The position numbers and the translations under genes were made by a program. 64,000 nt of DNA from Sulfuritalea sp. GTDB lineage: Bacteria > Pseudomonadota > Gammaproteobacteria > Burkholderiales > Rhodocyclaceae. The DNA is taken from the NCBI GenBank assembly GCA_030651305.1, contig JAUSCI010000051.1:1-64000 (forward strand), read 5' to 3'. Positions 57,197 to 64,000 of this stretch are shown here, piece after piece. Positions within the stretch are counted from its first letter, which is position 1. Each line of letters begins with the position of its first letter. The notes under the pieces are model-generated. The model worked only from the letters and a program-made list of their open reading frames with translations, was not told the origin of the DNA and did not search any database.

Positions 57197-58192
57197 ATGA
57201 TCATCACGCGAACCCCGTTCAGAATCTCTTTTTTCGGTGGCGGAACCGACTATCCAGGGTGGTACAGAAATCATGGCGGCGCGGTATTGGCGACCACCAT
57301 CGACAAATACTGTTTCATTACATGCCGCCGTTTGCCACCGTTTTTTGAGCACAAGCATCGCATTGTTTACTCCCACATTGAGAATGTGCGTCATATCGAT
57401 GAAATCAAGCATCCTGCAGTGCGCGCAGTATTCAATTGGGCAAATGTGGTTGACGGGCTGGAGATCCACCATGACGGGGATCTGCCGGCACGTTCCGGCT
57501 TGGGCTCCAGTTCAGCCTTTACCGTTGGCTTGACGCATGCGCTGTATGGCCTTGGTGGCCAAATGGCCACCAAGGAAGCCCTTGCAAAGGATGCTATTCA
57601 TATTGAACAAGATCTCATCGGCGAGAACGTCGGCTCGCAGGATCAGGTGTCCGCAGCTTATGGCGGATTCAACCGCATTGAATTTCACCGCGATGACTCT
57701 TTTGATGTCGCACCGATCATCCTTCCCGGGTCCAGGCGCGAAGAGCTTCGTGACCACCTGATGCTCTGCTTCACCGGGTTTTCTCGCATCGCCGACGAAA
57801 TTGCAAAATCCAAAATAGAAAATCTGAAAAATCGTGAAACAGAGCTTAAACGTATGAGAGAAATGGTCGATGAAGCAATTTCTATTCTGGGCAATAGTGG
57901 CGTCAGTATTGCCGAGTTTGGCAAACTGCTTGATCTGAGCTGGAAATACAAGCGCAGCCTGTCCGACCGGGTTTCAACCCCCGCAATCGACCAGATTTAC
58001 AGTGAAGCCCTGAGTGCAGGCGCAATTGGCGGCAAGATTCTTGGCGCCGGCGGTGGCGGATTCATGCTGCTGTTCGCGAAACCCGAAAGGCACGCTGCAA
58101 TTCGGGAACGCCTTAACAATCTCGTGCATGTCTCTTTCGATTTTGATGATTCAGGTAGCCGCGTCGTGCTCTATCAGCCCAACGGCCTGTGA
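57197..58192 (+). CDS. hddA: GHMP kinase, D-glycero-D-manno-heptose-7-phosphate kinase-like
   Basis: A 331-aa GHMP kinase starting TRTPFRISFFGGGTDYPGWY, the HddA/fucokinase-group pattern, with the ATP motif ARSGLGSSSAFTVG and C-terminal GGKILGAGGGGFMLL. HddA phosphorylates heptose 7-phosphate at C-1 on the way to GDP-heptose, and the hddC-like gene is at 44753. No gmhA or gmhB was seen nearby; these may come from the core heptose pathway. A TTG at 57191 is an alternative start. Confidence 0.82.
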   Translation: MIITRTPFRISFFGGGTDYPGWYRNHGGAVLATTIDKYCFITCRRLPPFFEHKHRIVYSHIENVRHIDEIKHPAVRAVFNWANVVDGLEIHHDGDLPARSGLGSSSAFTVGLTHALYGLGGQMATKEALAKDAIHIEQDLIGENVGSQDQVSAAYGGFNRIEFHRDDSFDVAPIILPGSRREELRDHLMLCFTGFSRIADEIAKSKIENLKNRETELKRMREMVDEAISILGNSGVSIAEFGKLLDLSWKYKRSLSDRVSTPAIDQIYSEALSAGAIGGKILGAGGGGFMLLFAKPERHAAIRERLNNLVHVSFDFDDSGSRVVLYQPNGL

Positions 58193-58256
58193 TGCTTGTT
58201 TTCAACAGAATGCAAAGTGATTGCAGTCAATATACGAATCAGTTTGGAACATCCAT

Positions 58257-59360
58257 ATGCCGACGAAGACTTCAATCACTCTTAAACCGGAGCAAGCTGA
58301 CAGACTCAAACAGTTCATCGACTCGAAGTTTTTCAACTATGGGTCAGTCGATGTAGCCAAGAGCAGCTATTGGCAATACCACAGCAGCCAATTGGTTACC
58401 GAGATTGATTCCCCGGGTAGCGTTCGTGTTTCGGGTGAATCCGGGTTTTACGTTCCGCCACCGAGCTCATTTATCAAGCGCTCGCTCCTCAAGCTTGTAA
58501 AAGCGTTCCAGCATCCGTCGCTGATAGGAACTGCGCTTCGCGGAAATTTTCAAACTCGTTTCGGTACCCATCGCTTGATGTCATATCGTGATGCGTTCGA
58601 TGCAGTGATGAACCATGATGCTATTTCCGATTCCGACCTCTCGCCCTGGAGAGTGAATCACCTGAACCTCGCCAGGAAGCCGAATGTATTCCCGAGTTCA
58701 GCCTCTATTGAAAAACGCTATCAGTCCTGGTCCTCTTATGCTGCATCGCCCAGCATAATAAATCACTACTATTATCAGAACCTGATGCGGAGTTTCATCT
58801 CTGGCACTGAGTTGCGCACGGTCCTCGAGATTGGTGCCGGAAACGGGAACTTTTCGTCCATTATTTTTCATGAATGGTCCCCGGTAAGACTTATTCTGGT
58901 AGATCTGCCGGAAACGATTTGCCTTGCGTTTTCATTTCTGTCCAACCTTTTCCCGGAAGCCAGAATTGTCTTGCCAACTGAACTCGAACAAGGCTTGCCC
59001 GAGCAGTTTGACTTTGCCTTGCTTACCGTTGACCAGCTGGATCTGGTTGAAAGTGACAGTGTGGATTTGGCCATCAACTGTCATTCTTTTCAGGAAATGA
59101 CCCAGGCGCAGATAGCCATCTATTTCGTCTTTATCCAGCGCATCTGCCGTAACTTGGGTTACTTCTTTACCGCTAATCGGATTGACAAGATTCCTTGCGG
59201 CCCGGATTCGCTCACGCAAGAACAGCTTGAGCCGCCAAACCGCTTCGCAGAGTATCCGTGGGACGTTCACAACAAAGTCTTGATCTATGAGATTTCGCGT
59301 TTACTTAGGCTGGTCCAGCTGGATGACGTCGCGATCAGGCTCGAACAAATCCATAAATAG
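58257..59360 (+). CDS. Putative sugar O-methyltransferase (NanM-like group)
   Basis: A 367-aa SAM-dependent enzyme. The SAM motif TVLEIGAGNGNFSSI begins around residue 200, after a long N-terminal domain, and is followed by LILVDLPETI and AINCHSFQEMT. The SYAASPSIINHYYYQNLM segment before the motif is typical of putative sugar O-methyltransferases of polysaccharide loci. The ATG at 58257 has GGAAC upstream; a TTG at 58221 is in frame. Confidence 0.75.
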   Translation: MPTKTSITLKPEQADRLKQFIDSKFFNYGSVDVAKSSYWQYHSSQLVTEIDSPGSVRVSGESGFYVPPPSSFIKRSLLKLVKAFQHPSLIGTALRGNFQTRFGTHRLMSYRDAFDAVMNHDAISDSDLSPWRVNHLNLARKPNVFPSSASIEKRYQSWSSYAASPSIINHYYYQNLMRSFISGTELRTVLEIGAGNGNFSSIIFHEWSPVRLILVDLPETICLAFSFLSNLFPEARIVLPTELEQGLPEQFDFALLTVDQLDLVESDSVDLAINCHSFQEMTQAQIAIYFVFIQRICRNLGYFFTANRIDKIPCGPDSLTQEQLEPPNRFAEYPWDVHNKVLIYEISRLLRLVQLDDVAIRLEQIHK

Positions 59361-59399
59361 CGACAAAGCCATTTTTCGTAATATCGGTTGCCTGGGTAA

Positions 59400-60254
59400 A
59401 TGAAGATGATGGGTATCAAGACCAAGTTACTTGAATATTTCGCCGCTTTGCTGACGGCATTTGTTCGTTTGCTGGCGGGCAGGCAGGCATCGCAAGCACT
59501 GGCAACGCTCGCCGAGCGGATTGCGCCTGTGGTGGTCGAAGACGCGGGGATCGGGCGGCTGAAGTTCTTCTGTCCGAGCCGTTTTCCAGAATGGCGTGCC
59601 CGTACTCTAATGACCAAGGAACCTGAAACTATCCGGTGGATCGACGGTTTTGAGAAGACAGACGTGCTCTGGGATGTTGGTGCGAATGTAGGTGTTTTCT
59701 CTCTGTATGCGGGCCTGCGAGGACTCTCTGTCGTTGCTTTCGAACCGTCTCCGGGGAATTCCTATGTGCTTAGTCGCAATATCGAACTCAATGGATTTAG
59801 CGAGCGGGTTTCGTCCTATTGCATTGCCTTCAATGACGAGACTCGCCTCGATTCGTTTCATATGTCGAGTACCGAACTGGGGACGGCGCTCAGCAGTTTT
59901 GGAGAGGCTGTCGATTGGAAAGGCGAAGCCTACACGGCGAAATTCAAACAAGCGATGCTTGGCTTTACGATTGACGACTTTATTCGCCACTTCAATCCGC
60001 CATTCCCAAACCATATCAAGATTGACGTTGATGGTATAGAAATGAAAATCGTTCGGGGCGCGGCAATCACGCTTGCTGACAAGCGCGTGAGGTCAGCGTT
60101 GATAGAATTGAATATCAAGCTTGACGACTGCCAGGAGACAATTGCCCTCATGGAGTCGTACGGGTTCCGGCTGGACAAGCGAGAACATGCGGACGAGTTC
60201 TATGCCGGCGACGAAAACAGTGTTTTCAATCACATCTTTGTACGCAAGTCGTGA
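59400..60254 (+). CDS. FkbM-family methyltransferase
   Basis: A 284-aa FkbM methyltransferase: VLWDVGANVGVFSLYA (motif I), VVAFEPSPGNSYVLSRNI, and the FkbM-specific NHIKIDVDGIEMKIVRGA followed by ALIELN. An N-terminal amphipathic stretch may contact the membrane. FkbM enzymes O-methylate sugars or polyketides. It overlaps the next methyltransferase gene by 4 nt. Confidence 0.88.
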   Translation: MKMMGIKTKLLEYFAALLTAFVRLLAGRQASQALATLAERIAPVVVEDAGIGRLKFFCPSRFPEWRARTLMTKEPETIRWIDGFEKTDVLWDVGANVGVFSLYAGLRGLSVVAFEPSPGNSYVLSRNIELNGFSERVSSYCIAFNDETRLDSFHMSSTELGTALSSFGEAVDWKGEAYTAKFKQAMLGFTIDDFIRHFNPPFPNHIKIDVDGIEMKIVRGAAITLADKRVRSALIELNIKLDDCQETIALMESYGFRLDKREHADEFYAGDENSVFNHIFVRKS

Positions 60255-61057
60255 GCCTCGAACCTGTCCGACCTGATTCAGCGCCAAGCGGCGTAAAAGG
60301 GAATATTGTTTTTAGCACGCCTGAACTGAGAAGGTACTTCAGTCAAAACCGTGTCCGTTGGGATCAGTTCTATGAATCCGAACGAAAAACCATCGAGAAA
60401 GTATGGCCCGGTGGCGTGCCAAATGTACTGGATATTGGATGTGGCTGCGGTGGCTTGGGACTGGCGTTGGAGGAGCGTTTCGGATCGGTCATCTATACGG
60501 GGGTGGAGATCAATACCGACGCCGCAATTGCTGCGGCACGCCTCAATCCAAAGGCCAGGGTCTTGCCTGGAGATTTTCTCAGCATGGGGCAAAGTGAAAT
60601 TGGCGATTCCTTCGATATGGTCGTATCCCTGAGCTGCATTGACTGGAATCAGACTTTTGCCGAGATGCTGTGCAAGGCCTGGTCGAAAGTCAGGCCTGGC
60701 GGGACGTTCATCGCGAGTTTTCGACTGACAACCGATACCGGGCGAGATGATATCAATGAGTCGTACCAATATATTAATTATGATGGGCATCTCGAAGGTG
60801 AGATTGCCCCGTATGTCGTTTTGAACGCGCCTGACTTGATGAGGCGGCTGTTGTCTTTGGGATGTGTGGGTCGAGTCTTTGGTTTTGGCTATTTTGGCGC
60901 TCCCGGCAAGACGGCGGTAACACCGTTTAGCCAATTGTGTTTTGCCGTTTTGGCGCTCAAAAAATCCTCCGCAAACGAATGCGGCGAAGTTGAACTGATG
61001 CTGCCGGAAGAGATAGCCACGCCCATGCTGGAAGTTTGTGCCCGGAATCGCCCATAG
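60251..61057 (+). CDS. Class I SAM-dependent methyltransferase
   Basis: A 268-aa methyltransferase with VLDIGCGCGGLGLALEE (motif I), VEINTDAAIAAA, and MVVSLSCIDWNQ after it. GTG start at 60251 in a GTGA overlap with the FkbM gene. It lies between two FkbM genes, so three methylations of one glycan are plausible. The substrate is unknown. Confidence 0.82.
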   Translation: MSLEPVRPDSAPSGVKGNIVFSTPELRRYFSQNRVRWDQFYESERKTIEKVWPGGVPNVLDIGCGCGGLGLALEERFGSVIYTGVEINTDAAIAAARLNPKARVLPGDFLSMGQSEIGDSFDMVVSLSCIDWNQTFAEMLCKAWSKVRPGGTFIASFRLTTDTGRDDINESYQYINYDGHLEGEIAPYVVLNAPDLMRRLLSLGCVGRVFGFGYFGAPGKTAVTPFSQLCFAVLALKKSSANECGEVELMLPEEIATPMLEVCARNRP

Positions 61058-61092
61058 CAACCAACGCTTGATCTCTACTTAGGACGAATTAC

Positions 61093-62106
61093 ATGTTTAA
61101 AGCATTCAAGGCGTTGGTAATGTCGGCGCTTGCCCGACGGACAAAGCGCGTTGACCGGAAGAATTCGGTGGATATTCATCGGCTGCTAGATGGCGAGGCA
61201 ATCCGGATGATAGACGTCGGCGCGTCCGGAGGCATATTGCCACGCTGGAATCCATATCAGGCTGACATCGCTTTCGTGGGACTGGAGCCGGACAGCAGAT
61301 CATTCAGGCAACTTCAGGTTTCAGAAGACGCGAAGCAGTTCAACAGTTACAAGCTGATCCCCTGGGGGGCGTGGAATACGGAAGGAAAGATCAATATCTC
61401 GTTCACCCGGAAGCCAATGTGTTCTTCGCACTTTCAGCCGAATACCGCATTCTTGTCGCGATTTCAGAATGCTGAACGATTTGAAGTTGTCGGATCTGGC
61501 GAGGTGGAGTGTCAAACGCTTGATAGTTTGCAACCGGACCTTGGCGATGGTGTCGACTTCATCAAACTTGATCTCGAGGGAGGCGAATTGGCGGTTTTGC
61601 AGGGGGCGAAGAGTGTTTTATGCACTTGTCTCGGCCTCCACGTGGAGGTATGTTTTCAGCATTTGAGAGTTGGTCAGCCGCTATTTGGCGATATCACCGC
61701 TTTTCTCGTCAATCAAGGCATGGAGTTTGTTGATTTTGTCACGATGATGCGCTGGGAGCGTGACCACTATAGAGAAATTGGGCAAGCGGTTTTTGCTGAC
61801 GCCTTGTATCTGCGATCTCCGGAAGGCGTAATAGAAATGATTGGAAGCGGTGCTCTCGCAAAGAGTAGAGCGACGCGTTACCTGGCAATCCTGGCGATTT
61901 ATGACCGGGTCGATTTGGCCGTCATATTTCTGGAGTTGGCGAAGGCTGCGGGGGTATTTACCGACAGCGTCTATTTGTCGCAGGCCCAGGCGGTGATGGC
62001 CAGAAAGGCGGCCTTAATGGACAAACGGGTACGCTTTCTTAACCGGTTAAGCTTTGCCTATGCGCAGTGGTCGAATCCAAATAGCGCACTTCATTACATC
62101 TATTGA
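61093..62106 (+). CDS. FkbM-family methyltransferase with C-terminal extension
   Basis: A 337-aa protein. The FkbM part (about 1-215) has MIDVGASGGILPRWNPY, FVGLEPDSRSF and DFIKLDLEGGELAVLQGA. The remaining 120 residues form an additional helical region not typical of the family. Its last bases overlap the next frame (TTGA). It resembles the FkbM methyltransferases of O-antigen loci. Confidence 0.85.
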   Translation: MFKAFKALVMSALARRTKRVDRKNSVDIHRLLDGEAIRMIDVGASGGILPRWNPYQADIAFVGLEPDSRSFRQLQVSEDAKQFNSYKLIPWGAWNTEGKINISFTRKPMCSSHFQPNTAFLSRFQNAERFEVVGSGEVECQTLDSLQPDLGDGVDFIKLDLEGGELAVLQGAKSVLCTCLGLHVEVCFQHLRVGQPLFGDITAFLVNQGMEFVDFVTMMRWERDHYREIGQAVFADALYLRSPEGVIEMIGSGALAKSRATRYLAILAIYDRVDLAVIFLELAKAAGVFTDSVYLSQAQAVMARKAALMDKRVRFLNRLSFAYAQWSNPNSALHYIY

Positions 62107-63263
62107 AGCCGGATGATCGCGAACAATTATTTTTGTGTAACTCGTTTGGGGGCAATGTCTTGACCGTACGTCCTCGCAAGCCGCTGCTGAATCCCAATCT
62201 CATTCGACCGGACTGGCAGTCCGCCATCCCGCGCTCGCCCGATTCTCTATGGCTGGACAAGAACGAGAATCTGGATCCCGGTTTGCAATTACTTACCGCC
62301 CGCATCCTGCGCGAACTCGATCCGATGCTTCTGGCTACTTATCCGGAATGCGGCGAACTATATCGCAAGCTAGGCCGCTGGCTTGGAGTGCCGGCTGAGG
62401 CATTGATCCTGACACCCGGCAGCGACGGTGCGATTCGCATGACCTTCGAAGCCTTTGTCGACGAAGGCGCTTCAGTGATGCATACGGCGCCGACTTTCGC
62501 CATGTACCCGGTTTACTGTCAGATGTTCGGGGCGCAATCATCTCTTGTGACTTATGAGCGCGGCGAGCAAGGACCAAGTCTGACAACCGAGCGCATTCTG
62601 GCGCAACTCGACCTCGTCAAGCCCAGGCTTTTTTGTCTGCCGAATCCGGACAGCCCCACTGGCACAGTGTTTTCAGAGCTTGAATTGCGCGCCATTATTG
62701 AACAATGTGCGCGACTGGATACGGTCGCCCTGATCGATGAGGCCTACCATCCGTTTTACCAGCCAACCTGTGTTCCCTGGACTCGGGAATTTCGACATCT
62801 GATCGTTGCACGTACGTTTGCCAAGGCGTGGGGGTTGGCCGGCCTGCGCATGGGCTACGCTGTCGGGCACCCTGACACCATTCGTTATTTTCATAAACTG
62901 AGACCGATGTACGAGGTCAGCACGGTTGGTGTCGCGTTCATGGAGCGCATGCTTGATCACGTCGATGCAATGACTGCTTCGGTCGAGCGATTGAATGACG
63001 GGAAGCGCTGGTTTGCCGGCCAGATGGAGGCGCTGGGATTCAACGTTCTGCCGACCCGGGGAAATTTCCAGCACGTCGCATTCGGTTCATGCGCCGATGT
63101 CGTTCATCGTGCGCTGGAAGGCATGGTGCTCTATCGCAAGGATTTCAATGACGAGTGCCTTAGGGGCTATAGCCGATTTTCGGTTACCACTGTTGAAAGA
63201 TTCGGGCCCATCGTGCAGGCGATCCGCTCGGCTATAACTGATTCTGTGAAAGACAGGAAATGA
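62103..63263 (+). CDS. Class I/II PLP aminotransferase, HisC-like
   Basis: A 386-aa fold-type I enzyme: LWLDKNENLDPG (the HisC-like start), YPECGELYRKLGRWLGV, LTPGSDGAIRMTFE, PNPDSPTGTVF, LIDEAYHPF and the Schiff-base loop VARTFAKAWGLAGLRMGY. It could transaminate a sugar-linked or amino-acid-like precursor; histidinol phosphate itself is unlikely in this setting. TTG start at 62103; another TTG at 62160 nearer the domain start is possible. It overlaps the oxidoreductase gene. Confidence 0.82.
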   Translation: MKPDDREQLFLCNSFGGNVLTVRPRKPLLNPNLIRPDWQSAIPRSPDSLWLDKNENLDPGLQLLTARILRELDPMLLATYPECGELYRKLGRWLGVPAEALILTPGSDGAIRMTFEAFVDEGASVMHTAPTFAMYPVYCQMFGAQSSLVTYERGEQGPSLTTERILAQLDLVKPRLFCLPNPDSPTGTVFSELELRAIIEQCARLDTVALIDEAYHPFYQPTCVPWTREFRHLIVARTFAKAWGLAGLRMGYAVGHPDTIRYFHKLRPMYEVSTVGVAFMERMLDHVDAMTASVERLNDGKRWFAGQMEALGFNVLPTRGNFQHVAFGSCADVVHRALEGMVLYRKDFNDECLRGYSRFSVTTVERFGPIVQAIRSAITDSVKDRK

Positions 63264-64000
63264 ATGAAGAGTTAGCAAAGATCGCAATTATCGGGTGCGG
63301 GCGTGTGTCGGGACACCACTGCCGTTCTGTCATGGAAACGGCAGGTGCCGAACTGATTGCGGTGTGTGATCTTGAAATCGCCAAGGCCCATGCCTATGAG
63401 GAGCAGTTTGGTGCCAAGGCTTTCACCGATTATCGAAAGATGCTTGTCGCTCATCCGGAAATCAATACGGTTGCAATCGTTACCCCATCAGGCATGCATT
63501 TCGAGCACGGCCTCGAGATCATCGAAAAGTTTCGAAAGAACCTGATTGTCGAAAAGCCGACGTTCATGAGACCATCGCAGATGGAACAGGCGTACGCAAC
63601 GGCCTCAAAGTATGGATTGAACTTGTTTCCGGTATTTCAGAACCGCCACAATCTGGCGGTAAGGCGGGTCAAGCAGGGCCTCGACTCAGGAGAGTTGGGC
63701 CGAGTGCGCATTGTCTCGGTTCGCGTTCGCTGGTGTAGGCCTCAACGCTACTATGACCTGGCGCCATGGCGAGGCACTTTCGCGATGGACGGAGGCTGCT
63801 TGACCAATCAGGGAGTTCACCACATTGACCTGATGCGACATTTTGGTGGAGAAGTTGCGCGAGTGTGTGCGTCGATGTCGACGCTTGGCGCCGACATCGA
63901 GGTGGAAGATGCGGCAGTTGGCTCGGTTTCGTTCAACAGCGGGGCGCTGGGAAGCGTCGAGGTTACGACCGCGGCGCGACCGATTGACTATGAGGCCAGT
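63260..64000 (+). CDS. Gfo/Idh/MocA-family oxidoreductase (C-terminus beyond window)
   Basis: 247 codons of an NAD(P)-dependent sugar oxidoreductase: KIAIIGCGRVSGHH (Rossmann motif), AVCDLEIAKA, VAIVTPSGMHFEHG, the catalytic VEKPTFM Lys and GGCLTNQGVHHIDLMRHFGG with the active-site His. The ATG overlaps the aminotransferase stop (ATGA), so the pair probably act in sequence (oxidation then amination, as in amino-sugar pathways). Cut by the window edge. Confidence 0.88.
   Translation, partial: MNEELAKIAIIGCGRVSGHHCRSVMETAGAELIAVCDLEIAKAHAYEEQFGAKAFTDYRKMLVAHPEINTVAIVTPSGMHFEHGLEIIEKFRKNLIVEKPTFMRPSQMEQAYATASKYGLNLFPVFQNRHNLAVRRVKQGLDSGELGRVRIVSVRVRWCRPQRYYDLAPWRGTFAMDGGCLTNQGVHHIDLMRHFGGEVARVCASMSTLGADIEVEDAAVGSVSFNSGALGSVEVTTAARPIDYEAS

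Overview
The window looks like chromosomal DNA of a Gram-negative, high-G+C Betaproteobacterium, possibly of the Rhodocyclales/Sterolibacteriaceae type. This rests on LPS inner-core genes (waaA, waaC), the order pcm - rhodanese - tolC - waaA - waaC, and a MarR-type regulator family tied to exopolysaccharide loci next to an RfaH homologue. The species is not determinable from the sequence. No rRNA, tRNA, CRISPR array or transposase gene was recognised.

Region 1 (1-4219, minus strand) is housekeeping: thiC (C-terminus cut by the window edge), a GDSL lipoprotein esterase, guaC and a HAD phosphatase. Region 2 (4332-13416) is a TetR-controlled efflux operon in which every gene overlaps the next by 4 nt: tetR, adaptor, RND pump, second adaptor, second RND pump. 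A perfect 14-bp palindrome sits at its promoter. Region 3 (13443-18663) carries pcm, a rhodanese, tolC, a Uma2 nuclease-like gene and convergent waaA/waaC.

Region 4 (18744-28139) makes LPS and nucleotide-sugar precursors: a WaaE-like transferase, UDP-glucuronate epimerase, manC, gmd and fcl (GDP-mannose to GDP-fucose). It is interrupted by a truncated first gmd, a Phd/VapC module, a decayed DUF4160/DUF2442 pair, a periplasmic Lig E ligase and a HEPN/MNT module. It ends with an EPS-type MarR regulator and rfaH.

Region 5 (28140-41445) begins with a 14/14 match to the RfaH recruitment element ops (28266-28279), directly downstream of rfaH. A PglK-like flippase and pseC, pseF, pseG and pseI follow, so this is a pseudaminic-acid-type nonulosonate operon. 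No pseB or pseH is visible, but an Fmt-fold formyltransferase is present, which suggests a 7-N-formyl product. The same operon encodes a FemAB-like transferase fused to a GatB/YqeY tRNA-binding tail, a DegT paralogue with a changed PLP-site residue, a WbqC protein, two methyltransferases and a metallo-beta-lactamase-fold protein resembling CMP-sialic acid hydroxylase without its Rieske domain.

Region 6 (41577-49081) is visibly A+T-richer: a radical SAM/SPASM enzyme, an LIC12162-family transferase, an hddC-like guanylyltransferase, an epimerase, a TVP38 membrane protein and a large DUF2079-like membrane protein. Region 7 (49116-64000) holds an HD protein lacking the usual Asp, an atypical SDR, an APH kinase, then a cassette of GMD-like dehydratase, fused alpha/beta thiamine-diphosphate E1 enzyme and ColD-like PLP 3-dehydratase, followed by a GT2, an HddA-like kinase, four methyltransferases, a HisC-like aminotransferase and a partial Gfo/Idh/MocA oxidoreductase. 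I read the GMD-like/E1/ColD-like set as a candidate pathway to a GDP-linked 3,6-dideoxy sugar with a two-carbon branch (yersiniose-like). That set, together with the FemAB-GatB fusion, is the most likely home of undescribed chemistry here.
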